From: Kurthia massiliensis | GTDB lineage: Bacteria > Bacillota > Bacilli > Bacillales_A > Planococcaceae | Length of the DNA stretch: 64,000 nucleotides | NCBI RefSeq assembly: GCF_000285555.1 | Contig: NZ_HE610996.1 | Coordinates: forward strand, 650,746-714,745 | Direction: 5' to 3' | In this document: piece by piece, positions 1 through 8,197 of the stretch | Position numbering within the stretch: the stretch's first letter is position 1 | Layout of the letters: each line of letters begins with the position of its first letter | Translations under genes and position numbers: made by a program | Notes under the pieces: generated by a model | Databases searched by the model: none | What the model saw: the letters and a program-made list of their open reading frames with translations, nothing else | Told to the model about the DNA's origin: nothing

Positions 1-131
1 AGGATGGTAAAAAATCACTCGATATTCGTGTGTGGACTTGTCCATCTTGCGGTACGGAACTAGACCGAGATATTAACGCAAGTCAAAATATTTTAGCTGA
101 GGGATTAAGGATATTATATCAACAACCGTAG
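1..131 (+). CDS. tnpB: RNA-guided endonuclease TnpB, C-terminal fragment (partial at window edge)
   Basis: Reading from base 3, the visible 42 residues end at TAG 129-131. They contain a CPSCG zinc-finger half (CxxC) followed by [12 protein letters not shown], the hallmark third RuvC acidic motif of TnpB/IS1341-type proteins, where the Asp in DRDxNAS is catalytic. The family makes omegaRNA-guided double-strand cuts that help the transposon persist. The upstream RuvC-I/II motifs are outside the window, so it cannot be judged whether the gene is intact; the visible tail has no frameshift or stop before the expected end. Identification is firm from the motif pair; activity is unknown. Confidence 0.85.
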   Translation, partial: DGKKSLDIRVWTCPSCGTELDRDINASQNILAEGLRILYQQP

Positions 132-257
132 GAACTACGGGGCTCGCCTACTCAAAAAGTGAAGCCACTGTTTCGAGCAAGTGGAAACAAGCAAGCGCTG
201 TTCGTAGGAATCCCCCACTTCAAGCATGTTCGAAGAACGGCTAAGTGGGGGTAGTTC
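1..257 (+). mobile_element. Right end of an IS200/IS605-family (tnpB-type) element
   Basis: The window opens inside an insertion element. The visible part is the last 42 codons of tnpB followed by a non-coding right end. The end carries a perfect 9-bp inverted repeat (CCCCCACTT at 212-220 with AAGTGGGGG at 243-251), then GTAGTTCAA, which resembles the subterminal hairpin and cleavage-site context of IS200/IS605 right ends. The boundary near 257 is inferred from this. The element lies just downstream of the terminator of the convergent IDEAL-domain gene, a neutral site. The left end, any tnpA and the TAM lie outside the window. Confidence 0.75.
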
Positions 258-275
258 AATATCGGCTTCAATGAT
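120..275 (+). ncRNA. Candidate omegaRNA (reRNA) scaffold plus guide at the tnpB 3' end
   Basis: In the tnpB family the guide RNA is processed from the 3' end of the tnpB transcript and the right end of the element. Here the non-coding tail can fold: CCTAC 147-151 with GTAGG 204-208, CCACT 165-169 with AGTGG 180-184, and the terminal 9-bp hairpin 212-251. The scaffold would end at about 257 and the guide would start there, copying flanking host DNA in the terminator of the neighbouring gene. Folding is by eye and the family logic is established; the exact ends are inference. Confidence 0.55.
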
Positions 276-286
276 ATTTTCTCTAC

Positions 287-322
287 AAAAAAGGCATCCA
301 CACTCTTCAGAGTATAGATGCC
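287..322 (-). terminator. Rho-independent terminator of the IDEAL-domain gene
   Basis: On the minus strand GGCATC and ACTCT pair with AGAGT and GATGCC, followed by six T. It lies about 40 nt after the stop of the gene at 364-810. The insertion element abuts it without destroying it. Confidence 0.8.
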
Positions 323-363
323 GACGTTGACAGTCATAATAGCAATTCACTGATATCGCTCCT

Positions 364-810
364 TTAACGCATGTTAGTGAGGTCATCGAATAATGCCTTA
401 TCCCGGCGATCGAGCGCTACATCAATTAGATTAAGGCGGTTTTGGTCTTCCATTTCTGTAAAGAGCATTTCAAATTCTGAATGTGCTGCAGCGCGCGCCT
501 CGTCTTGCTCTTTTTTCAACTCTAGGTCATCTAAAATCTTTTGCAGATGATCATGGATATTTGAGACGAGCAATAATTGATACAACGGTAGGCGGATGAA
601 ACGGCTACCTCGTTGGAAAACGAAAACGTCGGATAAGTTTTCGATTTGTAGCGTTTTTAAGTTAATAATAATCTCTTTGCCCTCGACCGGAATGAAGTTG
701 AATAGCTCATCATCTTTTAACACTGAAAAATATTGATAAGCGAAGACGAGTTTTAAACGATCCCCTACGCGTTTCGTATAGAACGGTTCGATTCGACGGA
801 TTTGTAACAT
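364..810 (-). CDS. IDEAL-domain protein of unknown function
   Basis: 148 residues. The C-terminal part (about residues 110-148) matches the IDEAL domain pattern: an acidic/aromatic stretch, then LNLIDVALDRRDKALFDDL, close to the consensus 'lIDeALdrrDkeaFleL' of small Firmicutes proteins such as the tail of YpiB. The N-terminal 95 residues are beta-rich and resemble nothing I can name. A strong ribosome site (AAAGGAGGGG) sits just before the ATG. The gene is single, divergent from ywqB, with its own terminator. No enzymatic motif is visible; IDEAL domains are thought to bind proteins. Function is not assigned. Confidence 0.75.
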   Translation of the reverse strand: MLQIRRIEPFYTKRVGDRLKLVFAYQYFSVLKDDELFNFIPVEGKEIIINLKTLQIENLSDVFVFQRGSRFIRLPLYQLLLVSNIHDHLQKILDDLELKKEQDEARAAAHSEFEMLFTEMEDQNRLNLIDVALDRRDKALFDDLTNMR

Positions 811-1033
811 GGCCTTTCCCCTCCTTTAAAAAGGAATATTGAGATCCTTAAATACTTGGGGCCTATTGCGGTCACGGTGCCTAAAGAACTGAAGCTAACA
901 ACTTTCGATGATTACCGCTGTCTTACCGCAATATTCTGACTACTTATATAATACCACCAATCAATATATTTTACACATGTACTGTTTCAAATCGAACGAT
1001 TAGACTATGAAAAAGTTGTTTGAATCTAAAACA

Positions 1034-1062
1034 TTTACCTGTTTCCTGAATCGTTCTATAAT
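1034..1062 (+). promoter_or_regulatory. Sigma-A type promoter for ywqB-ywqA
   Basis: TTTACC at 1034-1039, a 17-bp spacer, and a perfect TATAAT at 1057-1062. It lies 36 bp before the ATG of the SWIM protein gene. Confidence 0.65.
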
Positions 1063-1098
1063 GGAGAGAAAGATTTTTTTTGAGGACGGGATACTTAT

Positions 1099-2670
1099 AT
1101 GAATACAAACGTGTCAGAAATCGCTCATTTATATGAAGATTTTTTACGTAATAAAATGATTGAATTAAGCATTGAACTCGATTCCTCTAATAATAATGAT
1201 GAGGAAACGGTACGCCGCGCTGCTTTTTTAGCGCGTCACAATTATGTGAAGCTGCGTAGTTTCCGTGCAGATCTTGGACGCATTCAATTTGCGGTACAAG
1301 ATGCTGGTACACCGACAGTGACAATTTTGACGAATGAAACGAAAACGAATTGTGACTGTCCGATGAAAAAGCCTTGTCGCCACCAATTAGCGGCATTGTT
1401 TACACTTTATCAATATGTTGACTCTCTAGCAGGGTGGCTAGAAGATTTTCGTAATAAAAAGAACGTACAACTTCGCTTATTAAATGAAGAACGTACGCCC
1501 GAATCTTGGCTAAAACTTGTGCAACAAGTGTATCGCCAAAATTTATACAATCAGCAAAAAATTAATCCATATTTAATGGAGAGCATTTTTGCGGATATGC
1601 TTCAACAAATTAATCGTTATACACCACTTGAACGAGAATGGAGTAGCATGTATCAACTGTTTACGCGCATTGCCCTGCTTTCACACACTTGGAAACATTT
1701 ACAGGCGACAGCGGAAGCTTCTCGTTCACACTACATTAATTTTATTGAGCATGAAGCAGAACAATTAAAAGAACTGATTCGTCAATCATCGACGAAGTCA
1801 CGTCTTTTTGCGCTTGATCCGTTTTATGAATCACTGCAACAAGTTGTGAACTATTTCTTATTACATCAAGATGGCTATTTTGATGAACGCCTTAATATTT
1901 ATACGCTATTTTGGGAATCAATGTTCGAAGATAAACGTTCACGTGAAATCGAACTGAACGTTTTACAACAAGAGCGTCATTTATCGGACGACGTTGATTT
2001 AAATGTCGTTTATGCGATGTTTTACATTATGCTCGATAAACGACTTGAATTTGAACGAATGCTTGAAGCCATCGAATCAAAACAATTGCTCGTATGGACG
2101 GATTTAGCGCATTTCGCAAACCGCAACGGCTACGATGAGATGCTTGCGATGATCATTCGCGCGATGCTCAGTCATTTAAACGTCTTTATTAATGAATGGC
2201 TTGCTGCACGCTACCGTTCATCGTTTGTCGCAGAATTTAATGAGTTATGTAAAAACGTCTCATTAACAGATGCCGAAAATGAATTACTCTTTGCAGCATC
2301 GGGTATGTACGGCATTCAACCGTATTCGCGCTATTTAATTAAACAACAACGTTTTATCGAATGGGCTGCATTGCATCAACGCTTCCCTTCGTCACTTAGC
2401 TATTTAGAATTGTGCGGAATGCGAGACGTACTCGATGAAAAACCAGAAGCACTATTGCCGCTTTATCATACGTTAGCGATGAAGGAAGTCAATCAAAAAT
2501 CACGCCAACATTATAAACAAGCAGTACGCGTATGGAAAAAAATGAAAACCGCTGCGAAAAAATCAGCGAAAAATGAATTTTGGAATGATTATGTAACGAC
2601 GTTAAAACAAAGCTACAAGCGTTTACGCGCCTTACAAGAAGAAATCGAGAAAGGAAACTTAATGCTATGA
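1099..2670 (+). CDS. ywqB: SWIM zinc-finger protein (YwqB-like)
   Basis: 523 residues. The SWIM motif CxCx5CxH is clear at residues C85, C87, C93 and H95 (NCDCPMKKPCRH). The rest is a long helical region rich in Leu, Gln and Arg without a catalytic motif. SWIM fingers bind DNA or proteins and often accompany SNF2 ATPases. The stop codon overlaps the start of the next gene in an ATGA, so the two are translationally coupled, the same pair as B. subtilis ywqB-ywqA. The partner suggests a role with the helicase on DNA or nucleoprotein; the exact job is not known. Confidence 0.85.
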   Translation: MNTNVSEIAHLYEDFLRNKMIELSIELDSSNNNDEETVRRAAFLARHNYVKLRSFRADLGRIQFAVQDAGTPTVTILTNETKTNCDCPMKKPCRHQLAALFTLYQYVDSLAGWLEDFRNKKNVQLRLLNEERTPESWLKLVQQVYRQNLYNQQKINPYLMESIFADMLQQINRYTPLEREWSSMYQLFTRIALLSHTWKHLQATAEASRSHYINFIEHEAEQLKELIRQSSTKSRLFALDPFYESLQQVVNYFLLHQDGYFDERLNIYTLFWESMFEDKRSREIELNVLQQERHLSDDVDLNVVYAMFYIMLDKRLEFERMLEAIESKQLLVWTDLAHFANRNGYDEMLAMIIRAMLSHLNVFINEWLAARYRSSFVAEFNELCKNVSLTDAENELLFAASGMYGIQPYSRYLIKQQRFIEWAALHQRFPSSLSYLELCGMRDVLDEKPEALLPLYHTLAMKEVNQKSRQHYKQAVRVWKKMKTAAKKSAKNEFWNDYVTTLKQSYKRLRALQEEIEKGNLML

Positions 2671-5432
2671 CAATGACTAAGCATGTTCCGGATACTTTTT
2701 TAAAGTCGTTTATGCTAGAGATTTCGGAGATGAACAACGTCTACGCGCTTTCTGCATACGATGCAACGACGGGCACTGCGCTCAAAGCTGAAGATTGGGT
2801 ATCTTTCCTTTATTTCCGTTATGAACGCGGCTTTTTCGGCTTAACGGCGAATATGACCGAGGATTCGATTTTATTATCACCACTTGATATGATCGAACTT
2901 TTCTCACCACAACAAATGCATCCGTTCGCAAGTTACGTCGGCAAAACGGTTTATGACAATGCGATTTTAGACGCTGCGATACGTGCCGGTAACTATTGGT
3001 ATAGTGACATTTTATGGGATCATATCGATATTACAGAAGATGCACTACACGTGACGTTAGAAGACCAAGCTATCAATCATTTATTAGAGCTTGCACTGAC
3101 ACAAAAAATGCACGATGCCGGCCTTCGTCATGAAGATTTAACGCATCTACTGCCAATCTTTAAAGATGGTGGTTGGCCGATTCAACCAAAACATATAAAA
3201 GATGCGCTCATCGTCGCGCTCCGCCTTCGTGAACCAGATGAAGGTGAAACGATGTGGACGCTTGAAACGGTATTACGTGCGAAAAAATCTGCAAGCTATT
3301 GGACCGTTCCAGCCAGCAAGCGCAAACTAACGATTGAACGTGCAATGCCTAATAAATGGAGCGATTACTGTGCAGATGTGCAACAAATGCAAGCGCAAAT
3401 GTTGAAATTATTGACATTGAAACCGTACGGCGCACATTTAGCAAATGACCGTTTTATTCGCGTCGATTTAACAGATCAAGATGTTCGTCAGTTTTTAAGC
3501 ACCGACTTCATTTACTTACAAGCGCTCGGTTTTGAAATCGTGCTACCGGGTTGGTTAAAAGAATTGAAAGAATCTCGCATGAAAGTACAAGCGAGTGCTT
3601 CTACCGCTTCTAACTACAAATCAGCTGCCGGCTTAGATGAAATTTTAACGTTCAACTGGAAACTATCATTAGATGGTCATGATGTGAGCATTGAAGAATT
3701 CGAAAAAATGGTTGCAGAAAATCGTGAGTTTATTCGTGCTGGTACGGAATGGATTCGTGTCGATGCTGCATGGATGCAAGAAATTCGTGAACTCATGGAA
3801 AAAGCAGAAGATGAAAACTGGACGGTGCGTGATTTATTGTTCAAAGATGTTGCGCAAGAATTGAGCTTGCCGATGGAGATGGAAGATGACTCCGAATTAG
3901 ATGACCCTGTATTACAATTTGAACTACAGCGTTCATTAAAAGATTACGTACAAAAAATTGTCGATAAACAAGGGCTGCCAGAAATTCCTGCTCCGGAAAC
4001 GTTGCAAGCGGAATTACGCCCATATCAACAAATCGGATTTGATTGGCTCGTGTTCATGCGTGAGCAAAAATTCGGTGCCTGTCTTGCCGACGATATGGGA
4101 CTTGGGAAAACGATTCAATTAATTTCGTATTTACTCCACGTCTACAAAACAGCGACAAAACCGACGCTCATCATTTGCCCGACTTCTGTACTCGGCAACT
4201 GGCAAAAAGAACTCGAACGCTTTGCCCCATCGTTAAATACGTACTTACATTACGGTGCAAAACGTTTGAAAGAATCTGACTTAACGAAAATGGTTGTACG
4301 TGATGACGTGCAAATTATGTTAACGACGTACGGTACCGTTACACAAGACATTGATTTATTAGAATCAATGGAATGGGCAAACGTCACACTTGATGAAGCG
4401 CAAAACATTAAAAATATGAATACGAAACAGTCGAAAGCGATTCGCCGTCTACGCGGTGAGCATCATATCGCTCTTACTGGTACGCCGGTTGAAAACAGAC
4501 TGTCTGAGCTATGGGCTATTTTCGACTTTATTTATAAAGGCTATTTAGGTAGCTTTTCGAAATTCCAAGAGCAATACATCGCACCGATTGAACGTGATAA
4601 TAGCGATGAAGTAAAAGAACAGTTGCGTCGAAAAATTCAGCCGTTCTTACTGCGTCGTACGAAGCAAGACCCTGATTTACGTCTGAACCTACCAGATAAA
4701 ATTGAGCAACGTGAATATTGCCCATTAACGGAAGAACAAGCAGTGCTATATGAAAGCTTTATTCAAGAAACGATGCACAAACTTGAAACGTTGTCAGGTT
4801 TTGAACGTAAAGGGCTGATTTTAAAAATGCTCGGTAAGTTAAAACAACTGTGCAACCACCCCACATTGTATTTAAAAGAGCCATTCGATAATGCTGAAGA
4901 TATGATTCATCGTTCTGAAAAATTAGAGCGCATCGTCAATCTCGGTGCAGAAATCGTACAAAATGGCGAGCAATGTTTAATCTTCACACAGTACATCGGT
5001 ATGGGTCACTTAATGCAACATTGCTTCTCTGAGCTATACGACATCGACGTACCATTTTTAACAGGTAGTATGCCGAAACAGCAACGTGACCATTTCGTTG
5101 AGTCGTTCCAACGCGGCGACTTCCCGATTTTCATCTTGTCATTAAAAGCTGGCGGTACAGGATTAAACTTAACCGCGGCAAGCCACGTCTTGCATGCCGA
5201 TCGTTGGTGGAATCCGGCTGTTGAAAACCAAGCGACCGACCGCGCATATCGTCTCGGTCAAACGCAATTCGTCCACGTCCATAAATTTATGACGACGGGC
5301 ACAATCGAAGAAAAAATTGATGTGTTACTGACAGAAAAACAAACGTTATCAGAACAACTTATCCAATCTAGCAATTGGATTACGGAGTTAAATGATGATG
5401 AATTAAAAAATTTACTGAGCTTTTCTTATTAA
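2667..5432 (+). CDS. ywqA: SNF2-family helicase/ATPase (YwqA-like)
   Basis: 921 residues. An N-terminal bacterial SNF2-associated region (about 1-440) precedes the two RecA-like lobes. Lobe 1 has Walker A DDMGLGKT (475-482) and a DEAQ box (576-579) in LDEAQNIKN. Lobe 2 has the motif V/VI region with LSLKAGGTGLNL and DRAYRLGQ. All ATPase motifs are present, so it should be an active double-stranded DNA translocase. It overlaps ywqB by four bases and ends in a strong terminator. The substrate remodelled by bacterial SNF2 enzymes of this type is unclear; RNA polymerase (compare RapA) or repair intermediates are possible. Confidence 0.92.
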   Translation: MTMTKHVPDTFLKSFMLEISEMNNVYALSAYDATTGTALKAEDWVSFLYFRYERGFFGLTANMTEDSILLSPLDMIELFSPQQMHPFASYVGKTVYDNAILDAAIRAGNYWYSDILWDHIDITEDALHVTLEDQAINHLLELALTQKMHDAGLRHEDLTHLLPIFKDGGWPIQPKHIKDALIVALRLREPDEGETMWTLETVLRAKKSASYWTVPASKRKLTIERAMPNKWSDYCADVQQMQAQMLKLLTLKPYGAHLANDRFIRVDLTDQDVRQFLSTDFIYLQALGFEIVLPGWLKELKESRMKVQASASTASNYKSAAGLDEILTFNWKLSLDGHDVSIEEFEKMVAENREFIRAGTEWIRVDAAWMQEIRELMEKAEDENWTVRDLLFKDVAQELSLPMEMEDDSELDDPVLQFELQRSLKDYVQKIVDKQGLPEIPAPETLQAELRPYQQIGFDWLVFMREQKFGACLADDMGLGKTIQLISYLLHVYKTATKPTLIICPTSVLGNWQKELERFAPSLNTYLHYGAKRLKESDLTKMVVRDDVQIMLTTYGTVTQDIDLLESMEWANVTLDEAQNIKNMNTKQSKAIRRLRGEHHIALTGTPVENRLSELWAIFDFIYKGYLGSFSKFQEQYIAPIERDNSDEVKEQLRRKIQPFLLRRTKQDPDLRLNLPDKIEQREYCPLTEEQAVLYESFIQETMHKLETLSGFERKGLILKMLGKLKQLCNHPTLYLKEPFDNAEDMIHRSEKLERIVNLGAEIVQNGEQCLIFTQYIGMGHLMQHCFSELYDIDVPFLTGSMPKQQRDHFVESFQRGDFPIFILSLKAGGTGLNLTAASHVLHADRWWNPAVENQATDRAYRLGQTQFVHVHKFMTTGTIEEKIDVLLTEKQTLSEQLIQSSNWITELNDDELKNLLSFSY

Positions 5433-5433
5433 C

Positions 5434-5475
5434 ACGCAAAAGCGCCTAGTTTCCGCTAGGCGCTTTTTTGCGTTG
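5434..5475 (+). terminator. Terminator of ywqB-ywqA
   Basis: AAGCGCCTAG pairs with CTAGGCGCTT around a TTTCCG loop, followed by TTTTTT, 8 bp after the ywqA stop. The stem can be extended by flanking ACGCAAA/TTTGCGT. Confidence 0.92.
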
Positions 5476-5517
5476 AAATGCGCCACCTCTAACGCACTTC
5501 TTCCTCAACTATACATT

Positions 5518-5895
5518 TTAAAATAGTACTTCTACTGAATCGATTGGTTCGAAATGTTTTAATGGGTCCTCATCTTTTTTCGTTACGAGAAACTCTACTT
5601 CATCCACAACAACTTCTGTCACATAAATACGTTGTTGCTGGTCATTCATATACGAATCACTTCGCAACCGACCACTTATGGAAACGAGTGACCCTTTCCC
5701 ACAATAAATGCTCATATTTTCAGCTATTTTTCCCCACGCAGCGCACTGAATAAAATCTGTCTCCGACATGCCATCTGCATTTTTATAGCGACGTGTAACG
5801 GCTAACGTAAAACGCGCTCTCGGTTGTTGCTTTTGACCGACATATTGTAAATCTACCTGTTTCGTCGTACGTCCAGTTAGAACGACTTTGTTCAA
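5518..5895 (-). CDS. ssbB: Single-stranded DNA-binding protein, short SsbB type
   Basis: 125 residues forming one OB fold from MNKVVLTGR to about residue 105, with the aromatic/basic pattern of bacterial SSB (RFTLAVTRRY, DFIQCAAWGK, ISGRL). Unlike SsbA there is no Gly/Gln-rich linker and no DDDLPF tip; the protein ends in SVEVLF, at best a weak acidic tip. Size and position (ywpH locus) match B. subtilis SsbB, which binds incoming DNA in competence. The start codon is TTG, chosen because it follows GGAGGTGA at proper spacing. Expressed alone, divergent from ywpF. Confidence 0.88.
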   Translation of the reverse strand: MNKVVLTGRTTKQVDLQYVGQKQQPRARFTLAVTRRYKNADGMSETDFIQCAAWGKIAENMSIYCGKGSLVSISGRLRSDSYMNDQQQRIYVTEVVVDEVEFLVTKKDEDPLKHFEPIDSVEVLF

Positions 5896-6086
5896 ACCAT
5901 CACCTCCACACCGTTACTATAAAAGATAAGCATTCTTTTGACGAAGAGCGTATCGTGAGAAATGAGGCGCATCATCTTTGTATTTATAAAAAATCGTGCA
6001 CAAATCCGGCAATAGCAATGCTGTTTTCTCAACAATCGCATATGCTATACTAAAAAAAAGACTGGATATGAAAGGTGATGAAGCAG

Positions 6087-6515
6087 TTGAAAACGTTTAA
6101 ATTAATGTCGTTTGAAGTATTCCAAGGCGACGGCTTTAAAAGATATTTTTTAGAAGATGGGATTATTATTAATCAAGAAAGTAGCCACCAATCGTGGGTG
6201 CTCGAAATATTTTGTGATGCCGAGTATGCAGATGATTTCAAACATCTCATCAATACCGATACGATTTTAGAAGTGCGTGCAGTTATTTCTTACCCTGATA
6301 ACGAGCCAGCTGCTTTCCGTGTGCTCGTACAAGGACTCAAATATACGAGTGACGGACGTATTTCCGTATTATTTAAAGGTACGCTCAAAACGCAAAATCG
6401 CCAGCAATATGCAGAGTTATTGCTCGAACATTTAATTAAAGAAGGTTTAGAAAGCGATGCCCTCGTGGACCGCTTCGCACGCGATATGAAAGAGCGCCCG
6501 CGCATTAAACCGTAA
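6087..6515 (+). CDS. ywpF: YwpF-like protein, unknown function
   Basis: 142 residues beginning MKTFKLMSFEVF, like the YwpF family. I chose TTG 6087 because the upstream GTG and ATG codons at 6075 and 6078 lie inside or against the ribosome site AAAGGTGA, and the family starts at this residue. The protein is soluble, acidic, with no catalytic motif that I recognise. It is a single gene between ssbB and fabZ, as in B. subtilis, and ends in a shared bidirectional terminator. Family is recognised by N-terminal sequence and synteny; function unknown. Confidence 0.75.
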   Translation: MKTFKLMSFEVFQGDGFKRYFLEDGIIINQESSHQSWVLEIFCDAEYADDFKHLINTDTILEVRAVISYPDNEPAAFRVLVQGLKYTSDGRISVLFKGTLKTQNRQQYAELLLEHLIKEGLESDALVDRFARDMKERPRIKP

Positions 6516-6519
6516 AAAA

Positions 6520-6545
6520 AGAGGTTAGGCATATGCCTAACCTCT
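6520..6545. terminator. Bidirectional terminator between ywpF and fabZ
   Basis: Perfect palindrome AGAGGTTAGGCAT/ATGCCTAACCTCT between two convergent genes, flanked by an A-run on the left and a T-rich tract on the right, so it can work on both strands. Confidence 0.88.
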
Positions 6546-6551
6546 TCATTT

Positions 6552-6986
6552 TTATTCAGCTGCCGGTCCAATTGCAAATAAAATATCACATTCACAAACG
6601 AGTTCCCCATCAACGGTTGCCACAGCGTGACCTTTCCCCATTTGACGGCGAAGACGTGTAAATTCGACTTCCATTTTTAATTGATCACCAGGAGTTACTT
6701 GGCGTTTAAAACGCGCATTATCAATCCCTGTTAAGAAAGCTAAGTGTCCTTTAAACTCCTCTTTTGAGAGCAGTGCGACACCGCCTACTTGTGCCATTGC
6801 TTCGACAATCAATACACCTGGCATCACTGGATACCCCGGGAAATGACCTTGGAAGAACGGTTCATTGATCGACACATTTTTAAGACCGACCGCGCGGATC
6901 CCTTCTTCCATATCGATAATACGATCGACAAGTAAAAATGGATAGCGGTGCGGTAAAATTGATTGAATTTGTGTTGCGTCTAGCAT
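6552..6986 (-). CDS. fabZ: 3-hydroxyacyl-[acyl-carrier-protein] dehydratase FabZ
   Basis: 144 residues, usual length. It removes water from 3-hydroxyacyl-ACP in type II fatty acid synthesis, in the cytoplasm. The hot-dog fold signature [14 protein letters not shown] holds catalytic His48, and Glu62 in LIVEAMAQ is the second catalytic residue. ATG follows GGAGG at 9 nt. It is the last gene of the mbl-flhO-flhP-small membrane protein run, the same neighbourhood as ywpB in B. subtilis. Confidence 0.97.
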   Translation of the reverse strand: MLDATQIQSILPHRYPFLLVDRIIDMEEGIRAVGLKNVSINEPFFQGHFPGYPVMPGVLIVEAMAQVGGVALLSKEEFKGHLAFLTGIDNARFKRQVTPGDQLKMEVEFTRLRRQMGKGHAVATVDGELVCECDILFAIGPAAE

Positions 6987-7041
6987 ACATTAGTACCTCC
7001 TAGTGAATAAATTATTACCTGATACTAATAGTATACCACAA

Positions 7042-7311
7042 CTACTCTGTCTTACCATTCATGATATCGAAAATATGCGTCCACGTTCCTGGATTTAATA
7101 CTTGCATTGGGTTACCGTCTCCGATACCACCATAGCCAATCATTGCACCTAAAACGGCTGCTGCCGCTACTAATACAACGACGATTAAAATGCGCACAAT
7201 CCAAGAGCCGAAGTTTACTGTGACAATTGGTTGTTGTATGTCAGTCGTTTCTTCAGGAGCTGTCTGTTGTTGACGCTTTTGCATACGTGTTTGTTTTTGT
7301 TGTTCAGTCAT
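7042..7311 (-). CDS. EpuA-type small membrane protein ('RNA polymerase subunit beta' family)
   Basis: 89 residues: a Gln/Lys-rich cytoplasmic head (1-35), one membrane helix (about 37-62, IVRILIVVVLVAAAAVLGAMIGYGGIG) and a short outer tail with NPMQVLNPGTWTHIFDI. The Gly-rich helix end followed by GTWxHIxDI is typical of the EpuA family, which databases commonly mislabel as a DNA-directed RNA polymerase beta subunit; nothing here resembles RpoB. It sits between flhP and fabZ with short gaps, so is co-transcribed with them. Function is not established. Confidence 0.8.
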   Translation of the reverse strand: MTEQQKQTRMQKRQQQTAPEETTDIQQPIVTVNFGSWIVRILIVVVLVAAAAVLGAMIGYGGIGDGNPMQVLNPGTWTHIFDIMNGKTE

Positions 7312-7329
7312 TGTCCTTGTCCCTTCATT

Positions 7330-8184
7330 CTAAGATCGAATGCTGTTTACAAGTCCCATCATTTGGTCAGCCATTGAAACGGTACGTGAGTTGAATTGGT
7401 ATGAACGTTGCGTTTGAATTAAGCTTGTCATTTCGGCAGACATATCTACGTTTGACTGTTCAAGCGCGCCATTTTGCAAGCCGATTTGACTACGTTCTTC
7501 ACCCGTCAAATCTGTTAACACATCGTCAATATTAATATCTAACTCATCAAAATTATCTGGAATGATTAAATAGTTTCCTGCTCGATGAACCATGAGATCA
7601 GGACGTTCAATTTGTGTAATTCCTAATCCAATTTTTTCTGTCGTACCATCTTTATATTCAACTTCCATCGTACCGTTCTCACGCATACCGATATTTTCAA
7701 GGTCACCTTTGAAGACGATTTCTTCATTATTTTCATCTAACACTAAGTTGCCGTTCGCATCTGTTAAATTAATCGTGCCGTCTTCATTCGGTGACAGTTG
7801 GAAATTACCATTACGTGTTACACCGATTTGTTGCATGTTATCCGGGTCATGACGATCTCCCATTTGGACATTAAAATATTGATTTTCTTTCGTTAACGCG
7901 AAATCTAAATAGCGATCCGTCGTTTTTAAGCTGCCTTGCGCTTGTTTTAGTTGCGTTTGCGCAATTTGTGCCCCAACACCGGTACGAATGCCAATTGGCG
8001 TTTGACGCGGTGATTTGTCCTTTTTATCGTTATTGTATTGTTGATACAATAACTCACCAAATGTTGCATTTTCAGACTTGTATCCAGTTGTATCTGTATT
8101 CGCTAAGTTATTACCGATACTATCAATTTTTTGTTGTAGCTGCGACATTGTGTTCGAAGCTGATACCATTGTACGGTTAAACAT
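7330..8184 (-). CDS. flhP: Flagellar basal-body rod protein FlhP (FlgG-like)
   Basis: 284 residues. The N-terminus (SNTMSQLQQKIDSIGNNLANTDTTGYK) carries the flagellar rod/hook N-terminal motif, and the C-terminus (NGALEQSNVDMSAEMTSLIQTQRSYQFNSRTV) the matching C-terminal coiled-coil motif. Together they form the helical rod of the basal body. ATG follows AGGAGG. Fourteen bases after flhO and part of the mbl unit, as in B. subtilis. Its presence suggests that the cell builds flagella. Confidence 0.93.
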   Translation of the reverse strand: MFNRTMVSASNTMSQLQQKIDSIGNNLANTDTTGYKSENATFGELLYQQYNNDKKDKSPRQTPIGIRTGVGAQIAQTQLKQAQGSLKTTDRYLDFALTKENQYFNVQMGDRHDPDNMQQIGVTRNGNFQLSPNEDGTINLTDANGNLVLDENNEEIVFKGDLENIGMRENGTMEVEYKDGTTEKIGLGITQIERPDLMVHRAGNYLIIPDNFDELDINIDDVLTDLTGEERSQIGLQNGALEQSNVDMSAEMTSLIQTQRSYQFNSRTVSMADQMMGLVNSIRS

Positions 8185-8197
8185 TTACATGTGCCTC

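Noticed and set aside
135-386. Minus-strand reading frame of 83 codons over the IS end and terminator
   Set aside because: It runs through the IS right-end hairpin and the IDEAL gene's terminator and overlaps the IDEAL gene; no family similarity and no ribosome site.
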